The notes: generated from the sequence alone by a model not told the origin. Positions 9,043-17,832 are shown, counted from the stretch's first letter. The stretch is 64,000 bases of DNA from Kuenenia sp039794105 (GCF_039794105.1 NZ_JBDIWA010000001.1:296870-360869); one strand, 5' to 3'. Program-made: numbers and translations.

Positions 9043-10386
9043 ATGGATTATATTCCAAATACAGAATCCGATAAAAAAAAGATGCTTGAAGATATTGGCA
9101 TATCCTCTCTTGAGGCGCTTCTTGGTGAAATCCCCGAAGCATTAAGAAACTTTTCCCTGTCACTCCCACCCGGTTTAGCAGAACCGGAGGTGCTGCATGC
9201 CATAAAAAAATTAAGCAAAAAGAATAAAACAACGGATGATTATTCTTCGTTTTTAGGCGCAGGCGCCTATGACCATTTTATTCCTTCTGTTGTTAACCAT
9301 CTGGCGTCACGCAGTGAATTTTATACCTGCTACACGCCTTACCAACCGGAAGTCAGCCAGGGCACGCTTCAGGTAATGTATGAATTCCAGACCCTCATGT
9401 GCGAATTGACCGCAATGGACGTAGCAAACGCATCTATGTATGATGGCTCTACCGCATTGGCGGAGGCGGCATTGCTTTCTATACGGCATAAGGAAAAAAA
9501 TAAAATTGTTTGTTCCCGTGCAATTCATCCTGAATATCGTCAGGTAATGAAAACCTATTTAAAAGGTTTTAATACAGAAATTGTTGAAATAGATTGTCCT
9601 GAAGGAACGACCGATATGCAGCAATTAGAGGCGTCGCTGTCAGATAATACAGCCGCCGTTTTAGTGCAAAGCCCGAATTTTTTTGGCTGCGTTGAAGATA
9701 TGCAGGAGATTTCTGCTATAGCGCATAAACACGACGCACTTTTTGTTGCATGCGTAAATCCCATATCTTTAGGCATTCTTATGCCTCCCGGAGAATATAA
9801 TGCCGATATTACCGTAGGAGAGGGACAGGTTTTGGGGAACTATTTAAATTACGGGGGGCCTTACCTGGGATTTTTTACCGTAAAAAATGAGCTGCTGAGA
9901 AAAGCGCCGGGGAGGATAGCCGGAGAGACTATTGATAAGGCAGGGAGACGGTGTTTTGTGCTGACGTTGCAGCCAAGAGAACAACATATCCGGCGGGAAA
10001 AGGCGACCTCTAACATTTGTACAAATCAGGCGTTGCTTGCACTCAGGGCATGTATTTACCTTTGTGCGCTGGGGAAAAAGGGGATCGCAGAAATTGGTAA
10101 TTTGAATATTCAGAAAAGCCATTATGCATTTGAACGACTCTGTAATCTAAATATTTTTGAACCTGTTTTTCACAACCCTTTTTTTAATGAATTTGTTTTA
10201 AAAGCGAAGAACGACTTCCGCATTGCTTCAATTATCAGGCGTATGCAGGAAAAAGGCATTCATTGTGGAATAGATATTTCTCAATACTATCCGGAAATGA
10301 CGAATTGTATCCTTTTGTGTGTAACAGAGACAAAAACGAAAGAATCTATTGATCACTTGGTGAATGAATTCACAAAATGCATCTGA
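9043..10386 (+). CDS. gcvPA: Glycine dehydrogenase (decarboxylating) subunit 1
   Basis: The 447-residue protein is the N-terminal half type of P-protein from the glycine cleavage system, which decarboxylates glycine together with subunit 2 (GcvPB) and passes the aminomethyl group to GcvH. Typical motifs are FLGAGAYDHFIPSVV, YTPYQPEVSQGTLQ, the MYDGSTALAEAAL segment and the TLQPREQHIRREKATSNICT stretch. The reading frame is open from a TTG at 9022, but the ATG at 9043 follows a GAGGCAG site and matches the family start. The PLP lysine is on subunit 2, which is not next to it: the neighbour downstream is an unrelated gene on the other strand. Confidence 0.92.
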   Translation: MDYIPNTESDKKKMLEDIGISSLEALLGEIPEALRNFSLSLPPGLAEPEVLHAIKKLSKKNKTTDDYSSFLGAGAYDHFIPSVVNHLASRSEFYTCYTPYQPEVSQGTLQVMYEFQTLMCELTAMDVANASMYDGSTALAEAALLSIRHKEKNKIVCSRAIHPEYRQVMKTYLKGFNTEIVEIDCPEGTTDMQQLEASLSDNTAAVLVQSPNFFGCVEDMQEISAIAHKHDALFVACVNPISLGILMPPGEYNADITVGEGQVLGNYLNYGGPYLGFFTVKNELLRKAPGRIAGETIDKAGRRCFVLTLQPREQHIRREKATSNICTNQALLALRACIYLCALGKKGIAEIGNLNIQKSHYAFERLCNLNIFEPVFHNPFFNEFVLKAKNDFRIASIIRRMQEKGIHCGIDISQYYPEMTNCILLCVTETKTKESIDHLVNEFTKCI

Positions 10387-10390
10387 TGTA

Positions 10391-10452
10391 AGCCCCCGCA
10401 GTCCTCAGTCCTCAATCTGCCGACTGCCTACTGTAGATTGCCGACTGCAGAA
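10391..10452. repeat. CAGTCGGCAATCTGCA-type dispersed repeat, copy 2
   Basis: A tract of cagtcctcagtcctcaatctgccgactgc words lies between the convergent ends of gcvPA and the TPR gene. It belongs to the same family as 5358-5420. Confidence 0.6.
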
Positions 10453-10474
10453 GGTACTATTCATGCCTCGGAAA

Positions 10475-11188
10475 TTATTTTGCCTTCTCTTTGACCGTAT
10501 AAATGATTCCCAGGGCAAAATGCGCCTTCGAGTCTTGCGGGTTGATTTCCAAAGCTTTTTTAAGCAGTTGAATTGCCTCATCAAACTGATTCTTTTTTGA
10601 ATAAGCAACCCCCAGATTATAGTATGCGTCAGGGTATTTAGGATTCAGTTCTATTACCCGTTTAAATGCGGCAATAGATTCATCTGTGGCATTAATCGCC
10701 GCGTAAGCGACTCCCAAATTATAAAACCCCATATCAAACCTTGTATTTAGTTTTACGGCGTCTGTAAAAGCCTTTATCGCTTCATTGTATTGTATTTTCT
10801 CATAATAATAAATTCCAAGGTTATAGAGCGCTTCTGAATACTTTGGCGATATGGCAATGGCCTTTTTTATGGTTTCAATCGCCTTGTCCGTCTGCTTCTG
10901 TTTGTAATAAATTACACTAAGATTATTATACGCCTTCACAAAATTCGCATCTGTTTCGATTGTTTTAATATATGCACCAATAGCTTCTTCGGTCATGCCC
11001 TTTTCATCATAAAGCACTCCAAGGTTATAATGCGCCTCAACAAATTCCGGATTTGCTGCAATTGCCTGTTTAAAGGCATTGATGGAAGCATCTGTAGGGT
11101 CTTCCTGTTCCTTGTTCTGGCAATAACTGATTGTTGTTAAAGCAAAAACAAAAATAATTGTCATAATTGTAATAATAGTTGTTTTCAT
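10475..11188 (-). CDS. Exported TPR protein
   Basis: A 237-residue protein with an N-terminal signal peptide (about residues 1-23, hydrophobic core IITIMTIIFVFALTTIS, possible cleavage after SYC or the following Q) and then six tetratricopeptide repeats of 34 residues filling the rest. The repeats keep the A/Y-NLG pattern, for example EAHYNLGVLYDEKG and DAYYNLGVAYSKKN. TPR proteins serve as scaffolds for protein complexes; the partner here is unknown. An AAGGAA site precedes the ATG. It is followed after 30 bases upstream by a membrane protein gene read in the same direction, so the two may form an operon with the membrane protein gene first. Confidence 0.8.
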   Translation of the reverse strand: MKTTIITIMTIIFVFALTTISYCQNKEQEDPTDASINAFKQAIAANPEFVEAHYNLGVLYDEKGMTEEAIGAYIKTIETDANFVKAYNNLSVIYYKQKQTDKAIETIKKAIAISPKYSEALYNLGIYYYEKIQYNEAIKAFTDAVKLNTRFDMGFYNLGVAYAAINATDESIAAFKRVIELNPKYPDAYYNLGVAYSKKNQFDEAIQLLKKALEINPQDSKAHFALGIIYTVKEKAK

Positions 11189-11218
11189 GGCTTGTTCCTT
11201 TCTGTCTGTCTGTATAAT

Positions 11219-12073
11219 TTAATCGATTGGCACACGGTTTTCCCTTATAGGGTTGCATAGTTTTATTTCATGAGTTTCACCGACGCCTATAGATATTGGC
11301 AGTTGAATGATACGCATGTCTGATGCAGTAAGGAGTTTTTCCTTCTTACATGCAGAAAAAGAGAAAGAGACGAAATCACCCTTGTCAATAGGTTCATACA
11401 TAGGGGGGGCGCTTTCTGTTGTAGCGGCCAGAATGCCGGAAATGCCTGGCAGAGTGTATTTGCTGTCAATATCTCCCTTATATGATTCCTTTAAAAATAG
11501 TGTTCCTTCTTTCATAGCGGGCGAAAGGGCAACGCTGTATTTTGACGTAAACTTCGAGGATATCGGATTGGATAATGTCATTTTTAGTTGATCAAGGGAT
11601 GGTATTGCTAATGGGACGCTATCCGTTTGTGCAGAAACTTGTTCTGGTACTTCGCCTTTTAACGCAAGCGAGACTGGTTCTTTCCTGAATGTTTTCATGA
11701 TTTTATTTACGAATAAATCCCCCACCAATAGTTCCTCAATGGACGCATCCTTTTTTTCCACTTTTAAAAAATGATAGTTTATACAGACTAGCGAGACGGC
11801 AAATCCAATTATCAGCAGTGAGGTAATAATCTTAGATATTAGCGGGAAGAACTTCATGACGAGATGGAACAATACGCAAAAGAGAAAAGCGGAAACACCC
11901 ATTTCTAAAAGGCCGGCTTGCGGCTTGCCGGTGTAGCTGAAATAAAGCATGACTAAGGATATTACCAGAAAAAAAATGCAGAAATTTGCAACCATCCGAT
12001 GCCATGATTTTGTACGGGTATGAAGAGCAGGGTATTTTGATGGTTCTAACAATTGGTTATTTTTTCCGGTCAT
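11219..12073 (-). CDS. Membrane protein of unknown function
   Basis: I do not recognise this 284-residue protein. It has three predicted transmembrane segments in the first 110 residues (about 29-47, 55-73 and 80-100), then a polar domain of about 180 residues that would lie on one side of the membrane. The polar part has no cysteine pair or known catalytic motif. It precedes the exported TPR gene on the same strand with a gap of 30 bases, so the two products may work together at the membrane. The start is the ATG at 12073; only a weak ribosome binding site is seen. Confidence 0.6.
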   Translation of the reverse strand: MTGKNNQLLEPSKYPALHTRTKSWHRMVANFCIFFLVISLVMLYFSYTGKPQAGLLEMGVSAFLFCVLFHLVMKFFPLISKIITSLLIIGFAVSLVCINYHFLKVEKKDASIEELLVGDLFVNKIMKTFRKEPVSLALKGEVPEQVSAQTDSVPLAIPSLDQLKMTLSNPISSKFTSKYSVALSPAMKEGTLFLKESYKGDIDSKYTLPGISGILAATTESAPPMYEPIDKGDFVSFSFSACKKEKLLTASDMRIIQLPISIGVGETHEIKLCNPIRENRVPID

Positions 12074-12636
12074 TTGTTTTTCGTCCTAAAATAAATTTTA
12101 GCTCTCGCATTTCGCGCTTCATATTGTTGTATATTTTGGATTTGTTTTGAATTTTATGCTTTGTTATTCGAATTTGTTTCGCATTTCGTACCTTGGAATT
12201 TCGTATTTTCTATTTTTTGCTTGTTTGGTTCCGGTTGCATGCGTCTCTACATTAAATCTGTCATCTCCCCAGGGGTCGGAACGTCATTTTCATTCCCCGT
12301 TGTGACTCCGTGTTTAAGCATTGTTTTATCATTTCAGAACAGATAGATAATACAATCTGTTTCTCATTTAAACAACTACTAAACGATAAGGGTTTGTAAT
12401 TAAATAGCATTTACACTATTCCTTCAAATGCTATCTATAGACCCAAAAGGGTATATCCAAATGGAGCTATCCTTTTTGGGGTATTTACTTGTTGAAATAA
12501 GTCTATAGAATGCAGGTTGTCTACGGTTATTTATTTTTTTCCGCCTTCTGCCTTACACACTACTTTTAGGCGTATCCGCAGGGATGTACTCTTTTTAGGG
12601 TATTTGCATAACTTCAAAATTGTATAAATTAACCGT
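12074..12636. other. Long intergenic region upstream of the PilZ gene
   Basis: The 563 bases begin with a CGAAATTCGAA-type repeat (about 12105-12230) and a partial family 2 palindrome near 12236. Further on lie a palindromic ACCCAAAAGGGT word (about 12440-12451) and two direct copies of a CTTTTTRGGGTATTT word (about 12470-12486 and 12590-12605) before the PilZ gene. No gene is seen; the short frames here run through repeats. Confidence 0.55.
12468..12609. promoter_or_regulatory. Direct repeats of CTTTTTRGGGTATTT upstream of the PilZ gene
   Basis: Copy 1 reads tatcctttttggggtatttact (12468-12489) and copy 2 tactctttttagggtatttgca (12587-12608), 119 bases apart. A weaker copy (tacttttaggcgtat) lies between them near 12561, and an inverted relative, acccaaaagggtata, near 12440. 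The spacing is far larger than one operator, so they may be two regulator sites. The regulator is unknown. Confidence 0.35.
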
Positions 12637-12888
12637 ATGAAGTGCAAAACATTAGAAAAGCGGAAAAGTAAGCGTAGTTATTTGTCATGGCTGGTAAAAG
12701 TCCGTGATTATTCAAGGACATTGCTTCATGAGGTGGAAATTATAGATGTGAGCCGTGAGGGAATGAAAATCAGGACTAGAGCAGAAGCGCCACAACAGGG
12801 TTTTGCTATTGTTGTTCGTATTCCGGTTGTGGACTCACATGAAGAAAGCATGCCTGTCCTGACAATGGTTAAATGGATTCAAAAATAA
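12637..12888 (+). CDS. Small PilZ-domain protein (c-di-GMP receptor)
   Basis: The 83-residue protein fits a single PilZ domain. The two c-di-GMP binding motifs are present: RxxxR at residues 9-13 (R-K-S-K-R) and DxSxxG at 37-42 (D-V-S-R-E-G). The rest forms the expected beta-strands, ending with LTMVKWIQK. Family knowledge says such proteins bind c-di-GMP and then change the activity of a partner in motility or envelope processes. A large GGDEF-EAL protein lies 700 bases downstream on the same strand, so a local c-di-GMP circuit is plausible. No strong ribosome binding site is visible before the ATG. Confidence 0.8.
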   Translation: MKCKTLEKRKSKRSYLSWLVKVRDYSRTLLHEVEIIDVSREGMKIRTRAEAPQQGFAIVVRIPVVDSHEESMPVLTMVKWIQK

Positions 12889-12892
12889 AATG

Positions 12893-12942
12893 ACGGCATA
12901 TATCTTCTCGGGCGAAAGTATATGAAGTAGCAAGGCCGATGT
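12893..12942 (+). promoter_or_regulatory. Candidate structured leader before a small membrane protein gene
   Basis: A hairpin with arms CATATA-t-CTT / AAG-TATATG (12897-12906 and 12916-12924) and the loop CTCGGGCGA is closed by CGG/CCG (12894-12896 and 12936-12938), leaving an internal purine-rich joint AAGTAGCAAG. The next gene starts 60 bases later. The GCGAAAG and GCAAGGCC words recall c-di-GMP riboswitch parts only loosely, and the conserved GGCAAACC of that class is missing. Confidence 0.2.
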
Positions 12943-13001
12943 ATGGAATTATTTACAAGATTAATTATAGGTTTTTATACCAGGGAAAGGGCTAGATAAT
13001 T

Positions 13002-13232
13002 ATGGGAAAGAAAACGCTTCTTATACAACTTAAATCTACTGTGGCGATGGTAATTTTGGTTTTATTTGCATGTGGAGGTGTGGTATATGCCGGATATGAA
13101 AGCGGCGGGAATGGATTTGTTCAATCGGATATTGCAAAATGTTTGTATTTTCTCATTGTGGGGACGGCAATTGTCATTGTGCGCCGGCTAAGAAAGAAAA
13201 AGAGCCACATCGGGAACAAGGCGCTTTTTTAA
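13002..13232 (+). CDS. Small two-helix membrane protein
   Basis: A 76-residue protein with an N-terminal signal-like helix (about residues 12-30, ending CGGVVYA), a short glycine-rich loop (GYESGGNGF) and a second hydrophobic helix (about 44-60) followed by the basic tail RRLRKKKS. If the first helix is cleaved, a short exported peptide with a C-terminal membrane anchor and a basic tail would remain, reminiscent of sorting-signal tails, but no PEP or LPXTG motif is present. Function unknown. It lies between a PilZ gene and a c-di-GMP turnover gene. The ATG is preceded only by a weak AGGGAAAGGG tract about 12 bases upstream. Confidence 0.5.
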   Translation: MGKKTLLIQLKSTVAMVILVLFACGGVVYAGYESGGNGFVQSDIAKCLYFLIVGTAIVIVRRLRKKKSHIGNKALF

Positions 13233-13306
13233 AAGCGGGGATAATTTTTTGATAACAATTTAGTCTTTTGAGAAATTCCAATAATATCGATGTCTGCCGC
13301 ATAGTA

Positions 13307-13378
13307 TAGGGGCGAAGCATTTGCCAGTTTGGGCATGAACGTATTTATGCCAATTTATAGCAAATGCTTCGCCCTTAC
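13307..13378. repeat. MITE-like palindromic repeat, family 1, copy B
   Basis: The repeat runs from TAGGGGCGAAGCATTTGCC to GCAAATGCTTCGCCC. Its left flank is the reverse complement of the right flank of copy A (attattggaatttctc versus ccgcatagta), so this copy is inserted the other way round. Confidence 0.8.
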
Positions 13379-13434
13379 TTTTGCAAAAAACTAAATTATT
13401 ACGGAAATTGTTATTTAGACATTTCAATCTTTTT

Positions 13435-13460
13435 GTAGAGACGCATTGCATGCGTCTCTC
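13435..13460. repeat. Family 2 palindrome GTAGAGACGCATTGCATGCG...
   Basis: Palindrome GAGACGCATTGCATGCGTCTC, preceded by atttcaatctttttgta, the same flank as the copies at 54629 and 63591. A second copy in the opposite orientation lies 40 bases downstream (13501-13522). Confidence 0.75.
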
Positions 13461-13500
13461 TGTTGTGTCAATATTTTTATTACTTGCAGCACAGTTTCCA

Positions 13501-13522
13501 GGCGCATGCAATGCGTCTCTAC
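13501..13522. repeat. Family 2 palindrome, second local copy
   Basis: The word GGCGCATGCAATGCGTCTCT is the half-degenerate reverse complement of the copy at 13435-13460. The two copies could form a larger hairpin. Confidence 0.6.
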
Positions 13523-13586
13523 ATTAGCATCAGCATCAACAACAGAATAAAGTCGCTGGGCACATTATTTGAGAACCGATACTGCC

Positions 13587-16500
13587 ATGAAGATACTTAT
13601 CGTTAATTATTCAGAAGATGACGTGCGCTTTCTGGAACGTATGCTGGAAAAGCACGGCGGAGAAGTCACCTCTGCTAAAAATGGATTGGCGGCGTTTGAG
13701 ACGTTGCAAAATAACCGGTTTGATTTAATAATTTGTGATATTCTTATGCCGCGGATGGATGGTTTTCAATTCTGCCGGAAATGTAAAGCAAATAAATATT
13801 TGAGAAATATCCCTTTTATCTTTTACACTACGGTATTTACCGGGAGAAAGGCCAGGGAATATGCCATGAGTTTAGGGGCGGATAGATTATTAATGAAACC
13901 GATGCCTGCTGATATTTTTGTTGATGCAGTAATGAGCACATTAAACGGGTATAAAAAATATCTTCCACACCCTATCAGTGCATTTTCCGGAAAAGATGAA
14001 ACGGAATTTTGCCGGAATTATAACGAATATTTAATAAGGAAACTTGAAAGGCAGTTGTTAGATTCTGAGGAAGAAAACATCAGACTAGGGGAAAATGAGT
14101 TAAAATTTGCAAATTTGGCGTCTGTGATAAATGATGGAATTGTTGTATTAAATGAAAACTGGCATGTTACGCATTGGAATCCTGCTGCCGAAAAAATATT
14201 TGGATATTCGGAAAAAGAAATGAAAGGGGAAAATATCCTCAACGTTATCGGCGGTGCAGAACACACAGAACAAGAGATGCGCTTTTTTAACAACATTAAA
14301 GCGGGGCGCATAATTAATGAAACAATTGAGATTACAGGCATTAAAAAAAACAAGAGTGAATTCCCTCTGGAGGCTTCATTTTCAACACTACAAATAGGGG
14401 GACAAATACATATCATTGCTATTTTTCGCGATATTAGTGAACGGAGAAAAAAAGACGATGAGAAAAGAAAAAAACAGGCCATTCTGCAATTAATTAACGA
14501 AGTGTTTGATACTACGCATGATTTGTTGACCGTTGACAGTACTATGAGATTATATCTTAAGAAAATGTGCAGATATTTAGGATGGCCTGTAGGTCATATT
14601 TGTAAGGTAATATATACGGTAAATGGTGCAATAAGGCTGGAATCTACAAGGCTATGGTATTTTGAAAACACCAAAGAGTTTAGTCTGTTGAGAAAGATAG
14701 GTGAGAATACTATTTTAAAACCAGGAGAAGATTTGCCGGGGAAGGTTTTTAGTAACAGGGAAATGGAATGGATTCCGGATGTTACCAAAGATAGTAATTG
14801 TATCAGAGCGCAACACGCCATTGTAAAAAGTGCTGATATTGGGGTACGGGGCGCATTTGCGTTTCCCATAAAAGAAGGCGATAAGATACTGTATATATTT
14901 GAGTTTTTCTCACGAAGAGAAGAAAAACCACAGGCAATGTTTTTTGAAGTAGTGGACAATCTTGCCCTACAGCTCGGGCGTTTGATTGAGCGGAAAAGAG
15001 CGGACGAAAGGATTCGCAAATTGTCCCGGGTAGTAGAACAAAGTCGTGCATCAATTATTATTACCGACAAGGAGGGGATTATTGAGTACGTTAACCCAAA
15101 GTTTGCCGAACTAACAGGATATACCAGAGAGGAAATTATTGGGCGAACCCCGCGGATGTTAAAATCGGGGAAAACATCATATGAAATATACAGGAATTTA
15201 TGGAACACCATTATTTCGGGTAAGGAATGGCAAGGCGAGCTGTTGAATAAAAAGAAGACGGGAGAGTTGTACTGGGAACACTTGCATATTTCCCCCATAA
15301 GAAATCACAAGAGTCATGTGACTCATTATCTTGCGATTAAAGAAGATATTACAGAACACAAGAAATTCGAGACCCAACTTTTGAACATGGCAACCCGGGA
15401 TCCCCTGACAAATCTCTTTAATCGCAGGCGCTTTCAGGAGGAATTGCAATATTGGATTGCCCAGACCTTACGGTATGGGGCAACCGGGGCGCTCTTGTTT
15501 CTGGATCTGGATAATTTTAAATACGTAAACGATACTCTCGGGCACCAGGCGGGAGACGAACTTCTGATTCGCCTGGCAGAAATGCTTCGTTCCCGTTTAC
15601 GTGATACCGATATTTTTGCCCGATTTGGCGGAGATGAATTCGCCATACTATTGCCTTATACTGACAGGGAGAAAGCCGGATTAATTGCAGGCGAAATTCT
15701 TGAATTGACCAGAGAACATACCTTTGAACATTCTAAAGTGACGTTTAGCATTGGCATTGTGATATTCCCCGAACATGGACGTGATGCCGAAACATTGCTT
15801 GTTAATGCTGATTTAGCAATGTATCGCGCAAAAGAGAGCGGGCGTAACCGGTTTTGCGTGTTTTCCCAGGAACAAAAAACACATATTGAAGCCCAAATAA
15901 ACTGGGAAAAGAGAATCAGGAATGCATTGGACAATGACCGTTTTGTATTACATTTACAACCCGTGATTGATCTGTCAAATAAAAATATTATCGGATATGA
16001 GGCATTACTACGCATGCTTGGAGAGAAAGATGAATTAATATTCCCCGCAGAATTTCTTGGCATTGCAGAACGTTTTGGGCTTATCCGGGAGATCGACCGC
16101 TGGGTCGTTCGCAGCGCTATTCGCCTTGCTGCGGAGAGGCAATTTTTTGACAGAGGTATATTCCTTGATATTAATCTTTCCAGCAAGGCATTTGCCGATA
16201 CCGAATTGTTAGGGATCATAAGGCATCAGTTTAATACCAGTGGCACTAACCCGGGAAGTATTGTTTTCGAGATGACCGAAACAGCTATGATGGAAAATAT
16301 GATTGCAGCGCAGGACTTTCTTGCAGCGCTTAAGCATATGGATTGTCGCTTTTCTCTTGATGATTTTGGCAGCGGATTTTCTTCTTTTAATTATCTCAGG
16401 CATTTAACGGTTGATTATTTAAAGATTGATGGCAGCTTTATTAATGACTTGCCAAACAATCCGGTGGAGCAGCACATGGTAAAGGCAATGGTAGAGATGG

Positions 16501-16640
16501 CGCATGGTTTAAAAAAAAGAACTGTTGCGGAATTTGCAGACTCCGGGGATACACTGCAATTGCTGCGTAAATTAGGGGTAAATTACGCACAGGGAAATTA
16601 CATCGGTAAACCACGGTCAGTTAGTGAAGTATTTAATTAG
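13587..16640 (+). CDS. Receiver-PAS-GAF-PAS-GGDEF-EAL protein (c-di-GMP turnover)
   Basis: A 1017-residue cytoplasmic signalling protein. Order of domains: response-regulator receiver (1-120, phospho-acceptor Asp51 in ICDILMPRMDG, Lys in LMKPMP), PAS (about 165-290), GAF-like (about 305-475), PAS (about 485-605), GGDEF (about 615-780, intact RFGGDEF near residue 680) and EAL (about 785-1010). The EAL domain keeps the YEALLR glutamate, INLS asparagine, FEMTET glutamate, DDFGSG aspartates, LKID lysine and AEF glutamate, so both c-di-GMP synthesis and hydrolysis are possible. No membrane segment is seen. Phosphorylation by an unknown kinase would control it. I prefer the ATG at 13587 over a TTG at 13569, since the receiver begins there with MKILIVN. 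Confidence 0.93.
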   Translation: MKILIVNYSEDDVRFLERMLEKHGGEVTSAKNGLAAFETLQNNRFDLIICDILMPRMDGFQFCRKCKANKYLRNIPFIFYTTVFTGRKAREYAMSLGADRLLMKPMPADIFVDAVMSTLNGYKKYLPHPISAFSGKDETEFCRNYNEYLIRKLERQLLDSEEENIRLGENELKFANLASVINDGIVVLNENWHVTHWNPAAEKIFGYSEKEMKGENILNVIGGAEHTEQEMRFFNNIKAGRIINETIEITGIKKNKSEFPLEASFSTLQIGGQIHIIAIFRDISERRKKDDEKRKKQAILQLINEVFDTTHDLLTVDSTMRLYLKKMCRYLGWPVGHICKVIYTVNGAIRLESTRLWYFENTKEFSLLRKIGENTILKPGEDLPGKVFSNREMEWIPDVTKDSNCIRAQHAIVKSADIGVRGAFAFPIKEGDKILYIFEFFSRREEKPQAMFFEVVDNLALQLGRLIERKRADERIRKLSRVVEQSRASIIITDKEGIIEYVNPKFAELTGYTREEIIGRTPRMLKSGKTSYEIYRNLWNTIISGKEWQGELLNKKKTGELYWEHLHISPIRNHKSHVTHYLAIKEDITEHKKFETQLLNMATRDPLTNLFNRRRFQEELQYWIAQTLRYGATGALLFLDLDNFKYVNDTLGHQAGDELLIRLAEMLRSRLRDTDIFARFGGDEFAILLPYTDREKAGLIAGEILELTREHTFEHSKVTFSIGIVIFPEHGRDAETLLVNADLAMYRAKESGRNRFCVFSQEQKTHIEAQINWEKRIRNALDNDRFVLHLQPVIDLSNKNIIGYEALLRMLGEKDELIFPAEFLGIAERFGLIREIDRWVVRSAIRLAAERQFFDRGIFLDINLSSKAFADTELLGIIRHQFNTSGTNPGSIVFEMTETAMMENMIAAQDFLAALKHMDCRFSLDDFGSGFSSFNYLRHLTVDYLKIDGSFINDLPNNPVEQHMVKAMVEMAHGLKKRTVAEFADSGDTLQLLRKLGVNYAQGNYIGKPRSVSEVFN

Positions 16641-16712
16641 CGCCACAATCCACAGTCCACAATCTGCAATCTGCCGATTGCCGATTGCCGACTGTTGATT
16701 GCAGATTGCAGG
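16641..16712. repeat. CAGTCGGCAATCTGCA-type dispersed repeat, copy 3
   Basis: A tract of ccacagtccacaatctgcaatctgccgattgccgattgccg words lies between convergent genes. Same family as 5358-5420. Confidence 0.6.
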
Positions 16713-16746
16713 GGGCATTTGCCTGTTTTCTCAAAAGATAAAATCA

Positions 16747-17754
16747 TTACAACAACTTCTCTGCAATCTGAATTGCGTTGAGGGCGGCGCCCTTGCGGAT
16801 ATTATCACTTACAATCCACATATCGATGCCATTGTCAATGGATATGTCTTCGCGAATACGCCCCACAAAGACTTCGTCCCTTCCTGCCGCTTCTGAGGCT
16901 AATGGATAGAGCTGATTGGCGGGGTCGTCGATTACCTTAACCCCAGGCGCTGTGGAAAGGAGTTTTTTCACCTCCGCTGCCGTTATTTTTTTCACCGTTT
17001 CTATATTTACCGACTCGCTATGGCCGCGAATAACCGGCACCCGCACCGTTGTCGCAGTTATCCGAATCGAATGGTCTCCCATGATCTTTTTGGTCTCATT
17101 CACCATCTTCATTTCTTCCGAAGTATATCCATTGGGTAAAAACGCTTTACTCTGGGGAATTTGAGGGAGCACGTTAAATGCTATTTGATGAGGAAATAAT
17201 TTTCTCTGAAAACCCTCTTTGCCCTCTAAAATACTCTTTGCTTCCTTTTCAAGCTCATCAACCGCCTTCAGACCCGCGCCTGATACCGCCTGATAGGTAG
17301 AGACCACCACTCTTTTGATTTTTACGGCGTCATGGATAGGTTTTAACGCAACCACCATTTGAATTGTTGAACAATTGGGATTCGCAATTACCCCATGATG
17401 TTTCGGAATATCGTATGGGTTTACTTCCGGCACTACCAGAGGAACGTCGTCATCCATTCGAAACGCGCTGGAATTATCCACACAGACAGCGCCGCTTTCA
17501 ATGGCATAAGGCGCATATTCCCTGCTGATATCCGCGCCGGCGCTGAAAAGGGCAATCTTAATGCCTTTAAATGAATTTTTTGTTAATTCCTGCACGATGT
17601 AATCTTTTCCGCAAAACCGCATCTTCTTTCCCGCCGAGCGCCCTGACGCCAACAATCTCAGTTCATTCAACGGAAATTTCCTGCTTTCCAGAATGCTTAA
17701 AAATTCCTCGCCAACCGCGCCGGTAGCCCCGACTATTGCAATGTTAACAGACAT
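16747..17754 (-). CDS. asd: Aspartate-semialdehyde dehydrogenase
   Basis: Asd reduces aspartyl phosphate to aspartate semialdehyde with NADPH, leading to lysine, diaminopimelate, threonine and methionine. The Rossmann motif VGATGAVGEEF lies at residues 8-18 and the catalytic cysteine is Cys128 in NPNCST; the RVPVIRGHSESV segment carries the catalytic histidine. From the ATG at 17754 the protein has 335 residues, the usual length. The frame is open eleven codons further, but the family starts with MSVNIAIVGATGAV, and AAGGAG stands 12 bases before this ATG. It is followed by repeats and faces the GGDEF-EAL gene convergently. Confidence 0.95.
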   Translation of the reverse strand: MSVNIAIVGATGAVGEEFLSILESRKFPLNELRLLASGRSAGKKMRFCGKDYIVQELTKNSFKGIKIALFSAGADISREYAPYAIESGAVCVDNSSAFRMDDDVPLVVPEVNPYDIPKHHGVIANPNCSTIQMVVALKPIHDAVKIKRVVVSTYQAVSGAGLKAVDELEKEAKSILEGKEGFQRKLFPHQIAFNVLPQIPQSKAFLPNGYTSEEMKMVNETKKIMGDHSIRITATTVRVPVIRGHSESVNIETVKKITAAEVKKLLSTAPGVKVIDDPANQLYPLASEAAGRDEVFVGRIREDISIDNGIDMWIVSDNIRKGAALNAIQIAEKLL

Positions 17755-17832
17755 CTTTGCTTCTAACTCCTTTCCCGATTCCCGCAAACGTTCATTTCCC
17801 GTTTGGTAAAATGTAAAACACGCTCCCTATTT

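Larger units (their letters stand above)
13233..13586. other. Intergenic region with palindromic repeats
   Basis: The 354 bases hold family 1 copy B (13307-13378) and two family 2 palindromes (13435-13460 and 13501-13522). Apart from a leader of about 60 bases before the next gene, the whole gap is repeat material. No gene is seen. Confidence 0.6.

Noticed and set aside
15656..16219. 187-codon open frame on the - strand inside the GGDEF-EAL gene
   Set aside because: The + strand frame carries all EAL motifs; the - strand frame is low-complexity and has no known pattern.
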